Assembly: GCA_028829895.1 (NCBI GenBank)
Contig: CM054182.1
Coordinates: 11,687,501-11,751,500, forward strand
From: Sinotaia quadrata
Lineage: Eukaryota > Mollusca > Gastropoda > Architaenioglossa > Viviparidae
Reading direction: 5' to 3'
Length of the DNA stretch: 64,000 bases
The notes under the pieces were generated by a model, which saw only the letters and a program-made list of their open reading frames with translations, was not told where the DNA came from and made no database searches. Numbering within the stretch: position 1 is the first letter of the stretch; every line of letters begins with the position of its first letter. The translations under genes were made by a program, and so were the position numbers. This document shows positions 1 to 11,399 of the stretch, one piece after another.

Positions 1-293
1 AGGAGATGAAGGTGCAGTGCAGCTCTTTGGGACAAATGCAAGGATACAATGCCAACAGAGTTTTGGATGAAATATGTGTTTTTGATGAGTTTCCGCACAT
101 ATCTAAATGCTGCAAAAAACTTCTGACCATGTTTGGAAGCACTTACATTTGTGAAGCAGGACTTTTTGCAATGACCAACATCAAGTCAAAGAAACGAAAT
201 TCTTTGAATGACAAAAATTTAGAAAGCCTGATGAGGGCAGCTGTAATTCAGTACCAAATACAAATAACAAAAATTGCTAATTTAATTTAGAAT
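1..293 (+). pseudogene. hAT transposase C-terminal dimerisation domain remnant
   Basis: The open frame to TAA at 288-290 encodes FPHISKCCKKLLTMFGSTYI, then an acidic/basic helix ending SLNDKNLESLMRA. This matches the hAT family C-terminal dimerisation region as seen in GTF2IRD2/SCAND/FAM200-type transposases (FGSTYxCE, LtdenLesLlR). The element is cut by the window edge; it lies antisense to the REXO5-like gene. A possible right terminus lies at about 820-890, where GGCCCATGG is followed by a GGTTGGACAGTATTG motif resembling a hAT inverted end. Confidence 0.65.
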
Positions 294-299
294 GATTTT

Positions 300-1300
300 G
301 CAATGAAGATGTAAAGTGAGGCTAAATAAATTGATAAGCTGGAATACTTGTTTCGAAACATACACAAATTATACTGTCAGTGATAATAAACAACTTTAGA
401 TTAACATCAAATACATGTAATTTATATCTCATATATCAATTAGCTAAAAACTATTGGAATTTGAAAAACATTGGATGACACAAAAACATTTTAAATAATG
501 TATTCTACATGTCATACATATTGTACAGAGTACACATAAACAGTTTTACAACATTTATAATGTTATGAAATTTTCTTTAGAAGGCTAAAAAAGAGAGGGA
601 AAAGTAGTAATTTCAGGACTTTTAAAAATTTATTTATTTAGCAACTGAATCGAACAGATAGCTAAAAACAGACTACATTTTATTTCAAATGCTCCCAAAA
701 GCGCTGACAGCTAGGGCTCTGCCCAGACCCCATTTATAAAGCTCCCCAGCCCCCTAGTCATAAGGCGCATCTTGCCTGGGTGCCTTTGTCCACTCTCATT
801 TGCCCACCTGGCAACATTGCGGCCCATGGCCTTGTGACTACAGCCTGAAAAAGGTTGGACAGTATTGCAGTAGAGGGACAGGAGCAAGTGAGTACTTTGA
901 TTTAAATATAAAATTAAATGAACCATTCAAAGGTGATGTGGAAATACCATACATGTTTTTTCTTACGGTGGTGTTTAAATGAGAGCATGTGCTGCTGTCA
1001 ATGAATGGGTATGGTATAATTAAAATAAAATCATTTATTGACTCTAATATTAAAACTGAAATAATATTAGAAACTAACTCAGCTAATGTTACATTTTCTA
1101 TCTTTTGAAATTAAAATAATATCTCATCAAAACTGAAGAAAACAATAAGATATGTTTTAATAATCCAGTCATGCACACACCCATACATAATATGCAAGTG
1201 ACTTCATTAACTGCTGGAGATACCGAGAGATAAAATAATTGATGACTATGTTTACAATTAAAACAATGTTATGATATATAATATAAAATAAATGAATAAA
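300..1300. other. Non-coding flank/intron with possible hAT terminus
   Basis: AT-rich DNA without a supported gene. A locally GC-richer patch at 700-890 breaks the composition; its right part resembles a reversed hAT end (TGTCCAACCTTTTTCAGGC on the minus strand), which would pair with the transposase remnant at the window start. The ORFs there look like chance. Confidence 0.35.
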
Positions 1301-1305
1301 AATAC

Positions 1306-1432
1306 CATAGGAAAGTCTTTTTTTAAATACTGAAAGCAGTCTGGATGTTCCTCAAAGTCAGTAATGCTGACATCATGCAGAACCACAAGCACTACAGATG
1401 ACACTTTGTTAGGCCGAAGAAGACGACACCAT
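1306..1432 (-). CDS. REXO5-like exon 5
   Basis: 127 nt. Read in the phase left by exon 4 it continues R-WCRLLRPNKVSSVVLVVL and on to FPM, with no stop and a GTATTT donor. The WC...L / VVVLVVL pattern is the strongest link to REXO5. It ends in phase 0; the next exon was not found between here and position 1. Confidence 0.7.
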
Positions 1433-4400
1433 CTTATTAAAAATAAAAATGAAATTAAGAGCTAAAAGAGGCACTATGCGAATGTTCAAAAACAATCAAT
1501 TATTTAATATTCACTATTATTACATTTTAAAATAAAAGTGTACATATTTTATGTTATTTTTGTTTTAAACTCAATTCAATACATAAATTTTGTTTTTAAT
1601 CACCATAAAACAAACTGTCACAAGATGATTTGGAAAGCTTACATAATTTTCAAATGACTAGAAGAAATACTTTCCATATAAAGAAAATGTGTTTGTTTAC
1701 CTCTGGTTAATCACATATGAAAGCAGTGAATGTTCACCTTGACAATGATGATTCAAGAAAATTGTTATCTCTCCATAATTTTATTTTGTAGCAAACAAAT
1801 GCACACTAATGCTGCCAATGATTTTATTTTTAACTATGTACAAATTGTGTTTTGAAAAACTGTTTAGGTATAGTTAGTATGAAAAATACACTGCAGAAAT
1901 TATAACTGCAGTTCTGCTCTAAATCTAATAAGTAAAACAGTGGCTAGCTTCTTTTAGGTTGTGGTGATAGGTATACTTGATAAGTTTGGACCACAAATAA
2001 TATTTAATTCAATCAAACTATTTAGTCTGTAAAATGTATTACTCAGCTTGTCAAACTGTTTTGAATAGTAAAATTAATTTGCTAAACCAAATTTACTCTA
2101 GACTTTCTAAATCTTTAAAAATACGACAAATCAAAAATTATTTGATGGCAAAATTAGATAATGATATTGTCAAAATTTTACATAGCTATCTAAATTGCCT
2201 GGTGGTTGGGTCTCAATTTTAGTTTGATTAAACCAAACTTTACCTTGTTTCAAACTTTATTTAGTTAATGAAGTTGCCTCATTTAAGTTTGACTGAACCA
2301 ATTTTAGTTTGTCAAAACTTTATGTAGCTAACTAAGTTGCACAGTGATTTGGGTCAAAATTTTAGTTTAGTTCAACATATTTTAGAATTCAAAACTTTAT
2401 TTTGACTGCTAATTAAATTTTGCTCACCCAATAAAAATTTATTGTGTAAATGTATGTGTAGATAAGTTTGGAAAATTTAGATATAATCAGCTTGTAAATA
2501 TAAAGATAACAGATTTCTCTTGAATTGTAAGTCGTTAAATAAAATATAGATTTATAAGACAAAAATATTTCTAGACAAGGAATACAATTAATATACTTGA
2601 AGAATTGTTTTATGTAGAATTGTAGAATTTGTGCTTTCCTTAACATTATAAACCAGATGATTAAAGTATCAAACTGGTAGCAGCCTCCCTGCTATACTAG
2701 TTGCTGAAGCATTATATTTAATGAGAATGGAAGACTAATACTGTGCACGGAACTGAGACATCTACAAAAACAAAATAACCATTTACTTGCTAACTAATAT
2801 GTGTGGATTAGTAATTATGTTTTATTCAGAGAACATAACCATTTCAATAATGTCAATGTTCATGTTCATTGTTTTACCTTTGAACCCTCTCTCCTCTCTG
2901 GAAAATACATTATTTTTTTTGTTGGTAGGACATATAATTATTTTGTAATATAACTGATATTTATTCATACATATATGGTATTCCCTGTTCAATTCATGAT
3001 GTAAAATTAAAGTTATGTAAATAAAATACTGACCCTATGTTATTATATACCAGTGAACTTATTTAACTCACAGTCAGTTAACTGTCAAAACTCATTCTCT
3101 GAACATCTGGATAATCAGAAGTCTACCACATTAACAAATGTAATTATAAATATTTTTTTAATAGAATAAATGTGATAGGGTTTTTAAACAAACCTTGGCT
3201 TGTAATTGTTCTTGAGTAATGCAAACAAGAGGAGTTGTTGCAAGTCCATTATAAATAATGGTGGGATCTTTTCTTGGTTTCTTAAATCTTCAACTATATC
3301 TTCAGCCATATTCTGGAATGGAATTAGCTCATCCAAAGTTAGGAAAATCTTTGGCCTTTCCTGAAAAAATAACAATGCAGTTTTATCAACAAATTATAAA
3401 CTTCCAAAATGTTACAAACTAATTTGCTTTCTGGATTTTACACATTTAATTTTTTCTCACCGAAGTCACAACTTTTTCAGGTTACTTCCATAAAATTGAA
3501 ACAATTTAGCCAATTCAAAAAAAAAAAATAACAGTCACACTATTAATCATAACTATATTAAAGTATACACATTTCAAAAGAATACAAAATACTTTTAATG
3601 AAAATATGATTTGATGAGGTCATGGCAACAAAGAACCCTAAATTCAAGTATATGTAATATACAAAGTTTCATGAATATAATAAAATGAAATACTTTATGA
3701 TAATTTGCAATTAGATCATAATTTTGAGCTAAAAAATGCCAATTATAAATGAAGCAAATGTATAAATCAATTGGAGCATATCAGTAATAGTTCTGTATTG
3801 GAATATTTTATCTGAAGCTATTTATGAGAAAAAGTTAATTTTGAGACATCCCATTCTAAAATAAGTATCTTGCGAATGCACTAGATCAGGAGTCAGCCAA
3901 ATCCAGCCCACCATCTCTTTTTGTACAGCCCGCGAGCTAAGAATGACAATCTCAATTTTTTAAAATTTCAAAGTATGCACTGTAACAGCTGACAGCTGAA
4001 TTGTGAAGTTTCGAGAAAGGCCACATGTGGCGCTCCTGTAGCTTCTCATTTGCATGCTCTTGGTGGCCTCTGCTGTTACTCCACACATTTGCAGTTACAA
4101 TTAGGCAGAGGTTACAAAACCATGTATATCACTATTCTGCTTGTGCTGTTCTATTGTGAATCTGTATAGTTCTCTGTATCGTTCTCGTTTTATGACCTGT
4201 GCATATCCACATCCAAGATGTCACTGTCAAAGCGAGAAAAGAAGTGAAAAATAGACTTCAAATGCTGTACTTTTAAGGCAGAGTGGAGTGTGAATTATTT
4301 TGTTAACGAAGTAGATGACAAAGCATTGTGTTTGTTGTGCAATGGCACTATAGCTGTACTAAAAGAGTACAATATACATCATCATTACCATACTAAGCAC

Positions 4401-7066
4401 TTGACACAATATTCCCAACTCACAGAAAAATAAAGATCAGAAAAATTAGAAAGTTTAAAATGAAATCTTTCATCGCAACACAATTTCTTCAGGAAGATGA
4501 AAAATGAAAATGAGGCTGCAACTAAATTCAGTTTATGAGTATCTCATTTATTAACAAAGAAGGAAAGCCATTCACTGATGGTGAGTTAATTAAATCATGT
4601 TTGTTGCAGTTGAAGAAATGTGTCCAGAGAAAATTGATTTATTTAAATCTATCAGTCTCTCGGCAAGAACAGTTAATCAAAGAGTTGAGGAATTGCATAC
4701 AACACTATTCCTTTTATCTCCAAATGGTCAATTTTGTGAAGAAATAATATTTTTAAAAGGTATATTTTTTGTAATGCTTAGTCTGCACTATCAGATTCAA
4801 AACTTTTAATTCTTTTACTGAAAATCGATATGTCAGAAATAAACTCAATGTGATTTTTAAATACATGTAATTCATTTATGGGAATTATTCATACACAAAA
4901 GATTTTCAAATTTATTTGTTATATTCAGAAATATTCAGCTTTAACCAAAATTATTTTGATTTCATTTCCTCTTTAACATGTTACAAAGAACTTCATAAAT
5001 TTGTAAATACATGTATAAAATAATGATGATAATTTATTAATACTTCAAACTACTTCTTACATTTTTAAAGGTGCCATATTCCAGAATGATAACTTTCAGG
5101 TCATTTTGTCTTGGTGTGATGAGTTTTAAGTACCAAATAAGAAAAATAAATTGTGTTTCCATTAACTGATTAAGTCAAATTGTTGCAACAGTAAAGGCTA
5201 GAAAATTTTCAGAATCATCAATGCTTCAAAACAGCTAAGATTTATGATAATCTCAATATAAATTGATTGACATCATAATAACTTACATATTTATGTGGCT
5301 TCTTTGCATTTAAAGTTTCACATAGCTGTATGTGTTTTAAATCTGATCTAGTAAGGGTAGAAAAATCTGTGAGTTGCATTAAAAAATATATACACAGCAA
5401 TTAGGATTATTATATTATAAAAATGGTATATTTAAACAGATATTTTTTTTATTACTTAATAGTTATAATACTGTCTTCTCAACATAATAACTTAGCTATT
5501 TTATGTTTAGATGAGAAAAATAGAGCTTATTTTATGATGGTTGATAATTTTGTAACTGGGAGATGATAAGGTTTCTAATTAAGTAATTTATGAAGTTATA
5601 ATTTTTTTTACCCTATTTTAAATAAATATGTACCCAGCTTTAAGTTAATAATTTAGAGTACTGAAGAAAATATATTTGTTGTATTACATTGATATAATGA
5701 GATAATTATACTGGTTATTTTAAAAAGAAATTTCTGGTAAAATTCACCTCAATAAGTTTTCATCACAGTAAGGTCTATTTTTTAACGTATTTCAAACTCC
5801 TATAACAATAACATGTTTATAATTTTTATCTTTTCTTATGTTTTATGTGTGCATTAGGCCCTGTTGTAGACTTTAACATGTAAAATAATTAGATTTAATC
5901 CACTTTATTATTTGCACTTTTTGTCAAAAAATGGCACACTTGCCCAGAGAATGAGCTATATACACATGCATACAATATTTAGCATATTATATAGGTATTT
6001 TTTAATTTCATGTCAAGTAAATGTGACCTCAAAATAAAAAAAAGTATAGCTGACTGTAGAAAAAGATAACTGGATAATTATTTTATATTGATACATCGAG
6101 CATTAATTTGTACTACTACCAATGTCATCTACAACAAACAATAAATCAAAAATATATTCAACAAAACTTAACCAAATATAAAATACATAATAAAATAAAA
6201 TATACATTTTGTACTGACAAAAACCAAAATAACTGAAATGATGTCAAATCAGATGCCAGATGGGAGATTTCTTTTAAACAAATTAATATGAACAATGTGC
6301 TATGTATATAACTTAAAAACTAAAACACTTCAAATTGGGGGGAAATTTAAAATAATTTTAAAATGAAATATAGATAAACACTGTTAGTCAACTTAGTGTT
6401 ACCATTGCAGCTTTTTGTTGTTGTCTAAACCTCTCCTTCTCCCTCTTATAGTCCTCTTTAATCATCTGGGACTTTCTGGACATTTTTTCCAAGCAACAGT
6501 CAGACACTGAAGCATCCTCCTGCAAACTGTTTCTTACAGACTTCTGAAGGCTAGCTTTCTTTGCTGGGGAAACACTTGTGTCTGTTTCTAATGACTAGAA
6601 AATATATATTAGCAATAATTTCTTGTTAATCTGTTGATACCGCAGTTTTTAAATTGTAGTAAATAGCAAAAATAATTCAATACTAAATCTTACAATAAAA
6701 ACAGCATTTAGAATTTTCAAACCTCTACTGTTCTAGTAAAGTACAATTAAAAATTAAACAAACACACATTGTGAGGAGAGATGGAAAGATAGGGCTATAG
6801 AGACAGATAGATTGGTATTTTATAGGGGTAAACTTAATGATAGTTTTAAAATACTGATTCTATGATGCAGTTGTACTAAACTGACAACAATAACAAAAAG
6901 TTTATTAATTTATATACATCTAAACATTTATAATAACTTAGGAAATAAATACCTTCATTTCAATAAGCTTTAAAAGAGCTATTGCTTTTCGCTTTTTTGA
7001 CTCAAGTCGTTTATCTTTTTTAGACTTTTCCACTTCTTTAGCTAATTCAAAACTATAGCTTGACAT
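1306..7066 (-). CDS. REXO5-like: REXO5-like RNA exonuclease, 5' part (five exons)
   Basis: Spliced minus-strand gene. Coding exons in order are 7066-6953, 6594-6403, 5325-5287, 3360-3194 and 1432-1306; phases match at each junction (0, 0, 0, 2) and they give 213 codons from ATG 7066. Residues 1-100 are very Lys/Glu-rich and probably disordered or nuclear-targeting. The end of exon 4 joined to exon 5 gives a leucine-rich helix (DLQQLLLFALL), then KPRWCRLLRPNKV and a valine-rich strand SSVVLVVLHDV. This order matches the region ahead of the exonuclease domain in vertebrate REXO5 (NEF-sp), a DEDD-family 3'-5' RNA exonuclease. That assignment rests on remembered family similarity. The catalytic DEDD domain is not seen, so activity cannot be judged; it should lie left of the window. 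Introns hold hAT fossils. Confidence 0.72.
1433..3193 (-). other. REXO5-like intron 4
   Basis: AT-rich intron. At about 2200-2410 a degenerate direct repeat recurs two or three times (variants of CAAACTTTATTTAGTTAA). A phase-compatible short open segment at about 2690-2760 was considered as an alternative terminal exon and set aside in favour of exon 5. Confidence 0.5.
3194..3360 (-). CDS. REXO5-like exon 4
   Basis: 167 nt between a TTTTTTCAG acceptor and a GTTTGT donor, ending in phase 2. It encodes ERPKIFLTLDELIPFQ, then an acidic helix and DLQQLLLFALLKNNYKPR. The terminal Arg codon is completed by exon 5. Confidence 0.7.
3361..5286 (-). other. REXO5-like intron 3, with hAT insertion
   Basis: Apart from the hAT fragment at 3886-4780, nothing recognisable was seen. 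Confidence 0.45.
3886..4780 (+). mobile_element. Decayed hAT element, 5' end and transposase N-terminus
   Basis: Starts with a hAT-like terminus (CAGGAGTCAGCCAAATCC, then GCCCGCGAGC). From ATG at about 4218 it reads MSLSKREKK, a stop, then KIDFKCCTFKAEWSVNYFV, a BED-like zinc-finger stretch (CLLC...HHHYHTKH) and, after further stops and a frameshift near 4597, GKPFTDGELIKSC and LFKSISLSARTVNQRVEEL. These are the N-terminal signatures of GTF2IRD2/ZBED-type hAT transposases. No catalytic core or right terminus was found, so this is a dead, truncated copy inside an intron of the REXO5-like gene, on the opposite strand. Confidence 0.72.
5287..5325 (-). CDS. REXO5-like microexon 3
   Basis: 39 nt, 13 codons (LCETLNAKKPHKY), GTAAGT donor. 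The acceptor CAG at plus 5326-5328 gives the phase 0 required by both neighbours. A longer start at the upstream TAG acceptor would add seven codons in the same frame but needs a phase-2 junction that exon 2 does not supply, so the short form is preferred. Confidence 0.5.
5326..6402 (-). other. REXO5-like intron 2
   Basis: AT-rich sequence of about 1.1 kb with no recognisable repeat or ORF. Confidence 0.4.
6403..6594 (-). CDS. REXO5-like exon 2
   Basis: 192 nt, 64 codons, phase 0 at both ends, between a TTCTAG acceptor and a weak GTAACA donor. It encodes a Ser/Lys-rich stretch and a basic, Gln-rich helix ending RFRQQQKAAM. The composition suggests a disordered or coiled N-terminal region rather than an enzyme fold. 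Confidence 0.65.
6953..7066 (-). CDS. REXO5-like exon 1 (start codon)
   Basis: Starts at ATG (plus 7064-7066) and runs 38 codons to a GTATTT donor. It encodes a charged segment (SKKDKRLESKKRKA) followed by a short hydrophobic helix. No earlier in-frame ATG was needed, and the flank upstream (7067-7430) shows no further coding signal, so it may hold the promoter. Confidence 0.65.
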
Positions 7067-7660
7067 TTTAATATGTTATTGATAAATTTGGCGACGGTAG
7101 ATAACACTATCGCAGCAAAAGTTAAACCATGAGGAGATACTCTGATGGTATTGAGTTTAGAGAGTAATCTGTAACAGGATGTTATGACAATAAATTGGGC
7201 ATGCGCAGTGTACGCAGCTCGCAATGGCTAAACCGTGTTAGCTTTTCAGTTTTTGTCTGATTGTAAAACTCGTTAACATTTACAGATACCACCGAAAACA
7301 AATAGTGATTGCTTGGTGGGATAATGTGGAGTTGGGTAGAATCAGTGCAGGATTTGACAAAAGACAAATTTTAGCGAGACAATATGGGCAACAACTACAT
7401 TAGACGAATGTATAAGAAAATAGTGTCGAAAAAAAATTAAATAAAACGTACATGTATTCATTAGAATTATGCTAAGGTCACCAAGCAGTTTTGACAACCA
7501 CAACATATTTTGATAAATATAAACACACCCAGAAAAGTAAATAAAATGACGAAGAATGGTATAATATTTTACTTAATTTGTTAGCATATACCAACTAAAA
7601 TTAAAAAGGATTTGACCCTTTAGACGAATTAGAGCACCTAGTGCTGGTAGACGCATCCTT
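7067..7660 (-). promoter_or_regulatory. 5' flank of REXO5-like gene
   Basis: Upstream of the first ATG, less AT-rich than its surroundings (7180-7330) and without coding signal. It probably contains the transcription start and any 5' UTR. No TATA box or specific site can be named with confidence. Confidence 0.3.
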
Positions 7661-7719
7661 TTGTTGGTAAGTGTGGCAAGAGGAAAAATTGATCTTCTCT
7701 TGGCAGCTGACAAGCTCTC

Positions 7720-8110
7720 TCTCTCTCTCCTCCCCCCCCCCCCGCTCCCACTCCGAATTCTTGAGTAAAAGAAATTTAAGTTTTGTTGGGTTTTTTTTGT
7801 TTTTGTTTTACTTAATATTTACTAATCTTTTACGTATACATGCCTTAGGTCAGTGGTCCCCAACCCCCGGGCCGCCCAATTTTATTTACTGTGGTGTATT
7901 TCTCTCGGGTTTGTGCGACTTTCCATGGACGAGATTGAGCCTGAGCATTCATTCTCCCAGTTGGTGCACGATCACCTGTCTTTGCTTTTAAAGAATTCGA
8001 GCGCTACTTCCCAACCACACCAACACACTTCGCTTCGGACCACCGACGAACACACTCCATCCATCGGACCGCCGGGAGGAGAGTCATGTCAAAGCGCATA
8101 ATTTATTATT
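7720..8110 (+). mobile_element. hAT remnant with terminus and broken transposase segment
   Basis: A hAT-type end (CAGTGGTCCCCAACC, then GGGCCGC) at about 7852 is followed by a short transposase-like stretch: MDEIEPEHSFSQLVHDHLSL, then in the next frame EFERYFPTT, which resembles the helix before the catalytic core in GTF2IRD2-like hAT proteins. A frame break lies near 7990. A CT/poly-C run (7715-7745) precedes it. No matching second end was identified. Confidence 0.5.
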
Positions 8111-8339
8111 TTTTCACTTTAGCTTCAAGTCAGCCACCTTGGATTTAAAAAAATTAAATTGTGCATATGCTTTAGGTCAGCTAACTTTGAATAATTTACT
8201 AATCATACAATGTGCTTCAGGTCAACTACCATTTATAATTACTTTATTTAATTTTATGTCAGAAATTTAAAGACAACATTGCCGTGTTTGGTCCTGACCT
8301 AGAAAATTAAAACAATATATAGACTCAATTTTGGAAGCT

Positions 8340-8480
8340 TGGTGACCACCCTCCTTCCCCTCCCCCCCCCCCCAAGTGCGAAAGCCTGAAGCGCACCCCT
8401 ACATGACCAACCAAGCTTGGTGCCTGTGATGTAATATAGAAAGTCATGGGTTCAAGCCCAGCTTTGGTCAGTGGAATTTA
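8340..8480 (+). repeat. tRNA-like SINE head
   Basis: Positions 8404-8470 fold like a 67-nt tRNA: TGACCAA pairs with TTGGTCA as a 7-bp acceptor stem, and GGGTTCAAGCCC forms a T-arm with a B-box-like GGTTCAAGC. The D and anticodon arms are poor, which argues against a functional tRNA. It is preceded by a poly-C tract and a GCGAAAGCCTGAAGCG motif that recurs at 56047 and, interrupted, at 22716. Best read as a decayed tRNA-derived SINE. Confidence 0.45.
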
Positions 8481-8671
8481 AAAAAATTTTTTTATTGATC
8501 TTCACCAAACACACTTCTCTAACTCATAAAGTTGAGAGCTTAGTGGACATGATTCATTTAGTTGTAAGTGCTTAGAACTCCTTGGAGAATTAGTACAAGT
8601 ATAGTATCCATTACTATTATTATTGTTTTTGATAGAAAACTATAACTCTTTTAACTAGTAACATTGTGTGA

Positions 8672-9075
8672 TGCCAACGCCACACTAGTTATTGGTTATG
8701 ATTATTATTGTTAATTAATCACACAATAATAATTACAAGTGATTAGAATCTTAATTTATGTTATTAATAATTCTTCAGAAGATACCACTCATCTCTCTCA
8801 CTTGGCAGATATGCGGGCATTGTAAACATTTTCTCTCTTCCACAACATTAAAAACAAACATTTACTGTCACACAAAACTTCTTACTAAAGGAGAAGATAA
8901 ATCTGTTTTTAATCTATATTTAGTGAGCCCCCATCTACCCACTTTCTTATCCAACATAAGGTTATCAATATGTATAAGAAGGTCAGACAATAAATTTATT
9001 AAATCAAAAATCAGTTCCCAAAAGTTTTTGGCTGTTAGTATATATACATATAATGCAAATTATAATGACTAATTT
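8672..9075 (+). mobile_element. Truncated copy of the dispersed ~1.5-kb element
   Basis: Begins TGTGTGATGCCAACGCC, then shares blocks with the copies at 14637, 51745 (reversed) and 56706: GAATCTTAATTTAT, TCTCTCACTTGG, ACTAAAGGAGAAGATAAAT and GAGCCCCCAT. Only the first 400 bp are present. No ORF with transposase features occurs in it. Confidence 0.65.
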
Positions 9076-9257
9076 CCTGCCTACTTTTTGCCATTCTTCC
9101 TATGAGGGCACATCTAAACCTGCTAATTAAATACTGGATCACTGTCTCATCTATTAGCAATCTAAAGATTTTGCATTTGTTTTGTTTACCTCCACATTTG
9201 AGATAAGTAAAATAGTTTATAGATTGTTAAGTTTTATCATTTTATTTCATTTCTATA

Positions 9258-10356
9258 TGTCACGGGGGTGGGAGGGGGTAATCAGAAAATTTATTTTTAT
9301 CCCTGTGAATTGTCTCCCCCTTGCCCATACGTGACCACCCAACGGGGACGCTATCACTGCTCTCAAAAGTTCACCTGCAGGTTAGGGTGAAAGGTTAATT
9401 AGATGTGCTGACAGTAAGTTTGTTCCCAATTGCTGTCAGGGCTTTTGGCTTATTTTGTGTACATTTTTCAATGTATTAATGAGCGAGTGGTACAATGTTC
9501 ATGCTTTGTCAGAGTGTTAGAGAGTGTGAACGCTTACTTTGTAAATTTACTTTTATAATTAAAATCACTTGTATGTCTTTTTATGTTAAGGTTGGATAGT
9601 CGTTTTAACAATAGATAGAAGTTGTTAGTTAGTCAGATTTTAGTCCTTAAGTATAAATTTAGTTAGGAACTATTTTCTTAGTCAATGCACCCCTAGAATG
9701 AATGCACCAAAACCCGAGAACAATAGCCTAAGCAGTCATGACTAATGAGTTTTTCTTTCTGGGAGGGAGAGAATATAAAAGGATTCATTCAGCCATTTTG
9801 AATCAGTGTGTGTGTGTACATTCTGGACTACAGAGAGGTGTGAGGTCTTATATGGTTCGCCTACACCGAGTCCGGACCGCCTTTTCTATTCTCGTCACAA
9901 TCGCGGAAGAAAGGCCAGAATATCTTCCACGTATTATACAGTGTTGGAGGTGTGTTTTGTCGCACCCAACTCTTTTATGGTAACCTGCATCGGATGCCAG
10001 TATTATACGTTGTACCCGAAACCTGGACAGTGGTTGTTCATCAGTGACTTTGCGCCAAGTGCTGACAGGACAAGACTGGGCCGGGAGAAAGATATTCACC
10101 ACCACTCATCAATATACCAACCATCTTTTAACTTCGCCCGCTGAGTGAGGAGTTAGAATTATACTTTCGGCGTTTATCAACGCGAAAGGGCCACCAGGTT
10201 CATCAGCCTGGTGCCAGTCAACGAGGCCTGACGGTTCTACAACCTCAACTCGTCATATGTACTACGTACATTATCTGCTATCACAACGAGGCCTGACGGT
10301 TCTACAACCTCAACTCGTCGAATGTACTACGTACATTACCTGCGGTATTGTGACGC
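9258..10356 (+). mobile_element. LTR-like block (solo LTR candidate)
   Basis: About 1.1 kb bounded by TGTCACGG on the left and TTGTGACGCCC on the right. It contains TATAAAA at 9774-9780 and is GC-richer than its surroundings from 9800 on. A segment around 9826-9845 (CTGGACTACAGAGAGGTGTG) is matched in reverse at about 26130, and a segment near 9310-9370 is matched in reverse at about 26460-26510. No gag or pol reading frames adjoin it. A solo LTR of a retrotransposon is the simplest reading, but the ends are uncertain. Confidence 0.45.
10221..10345 (+). repeat. Two-copy tandem duplication, ~64 bp
   Basis: The unit beginning CAACGAGGCCTGACGGTTCT occurs twice in direct succession (10219 and 10283), nearly identical, near the right end of the LTR-like block. 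Confidence 0.85.
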
Positions 10357-10525
10357 CCAGAATTCATCACTAATTGATTCGGGCCGAGATTAACTATTTC
10401 TCCTCTATTTCTCCTCGACACTAACGGGAAAGGGGACCATCCGAATCAACAGTCAGTCCAGTCACACTGCTCCCTGACCAGCCCTGCCAAGTACAACCAG
10501 ATGGGAGGGGGAAAAGACCGTAGAT

Positions 10526-11343
10526 CAGTGGTGCACAAACTTTTTGAGTCGGGGGGGCCAAAATCTGACTTGTCGAAACCGTCGGGGGCCACAAAAAAGT
10601 GAAGATCAAAATCGTCGCATATAAGCAACATTACATCTAAGAACACACAAATGATGATTAAGACTATAATTATGACAAAGAAGTTGTATACTAAGACTCA
10701 TTCTAAAAATGTTATGATATGTCAACTTTCACAAAGTCAGTGTGATGGATAGTGCTGCATGTCATCTGCAAGCTTCAAAATGTCAGGCTTGATGTTTGAC
10801 GTTGAAAGATGCAAAATTGCTTCCAGATTATCATCAGTCAGCTGACTGCAGGTGTTGCTTTTGTTCAGTTTCATCTGTGAGAAAGCCTGTTTGCAGCAGT
10901 ATGTGCTGCCAAGTATGCTGGTGTGGACAAGTGCATTATCCAGTCATCATTAAACTGCCGGTTTTCCTTGTCAACTTTTCTTTTACGATTAGCTGCCATT
11001 TTGTCACAAAAATACAATCAAAATAAACAACAGAATGTGGTAGATCGGACACTAAGGCATAACAGCTACTGACCAACCATATTACAGGAAGGGGCAAGCA
11101 TATATGTGTGGGGTTTGCTGCCTATCTTGGTATAGCTTTTTTCTCTTGCCTCTGTGAGTGTTATGTCAGCGGACAGACATCATCTGCGCGGAGCGCCTGG
11201 AAAAATGGGTCAGGAGGTGCTGCTTTGTTTCAAATCACTCAGTGTATGAGTAAACATTTGACTTTTTCGTTTGACATGGCGGGCCACTCGGCAACTCTTC
11301 GCGGGCCGGATATGGCCCGCGGGCCGGAGTTTGTGCACCCCTG
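10526..11343 (-). mobile_element. Internally deleted hAT element
   Basis: Ends form inverted repeats: CAGTGGTGCACAAACT at 10526 and the reverse complement of CAGGGGTGCACAAACT at 11343. On the minus strand, ATG 10999 opens MAANRKRKVDKENRQFNDDW, the hAT N-terminus. About 30 codons later, in another frame, comes GSTYCCKQAFSQMKLNKSN and LTDDNLEAILHLSTSNIKPD, the C-terminal dimerisation region, ending at TGA (10737-10739). The zinc finger and catalytic core between them are missing. No clean 8-bp target duplication was found (CCGTAGAT versus CACTATGA). It is a deletion derivative that cannot encode transposase. Confidence 0.75.
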
Positions 11344-11399
11344 CACTATGATATTAGGTGTGCTTATCATCACTCAAATGCACTGAGAAAAGGTAGGCC

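Noticed and set aside
2690..2765. Possible terminal exon of the REXO5-like gene on the minus strand, phase-compatible with exon 4
   Set aside because: The exon at 1432-1306 also fits the phase and continues the REXO5-like pattern (WCRLLRPNKV), while this one gives a short unremarkable tail.
8404..8470. Functional tRNA gene
   Set aside because: Acceptor and T arms pair, but the D and anticodon arms do not form properly and the sequence sits beside repeat DNA; a SINE head is more likely.
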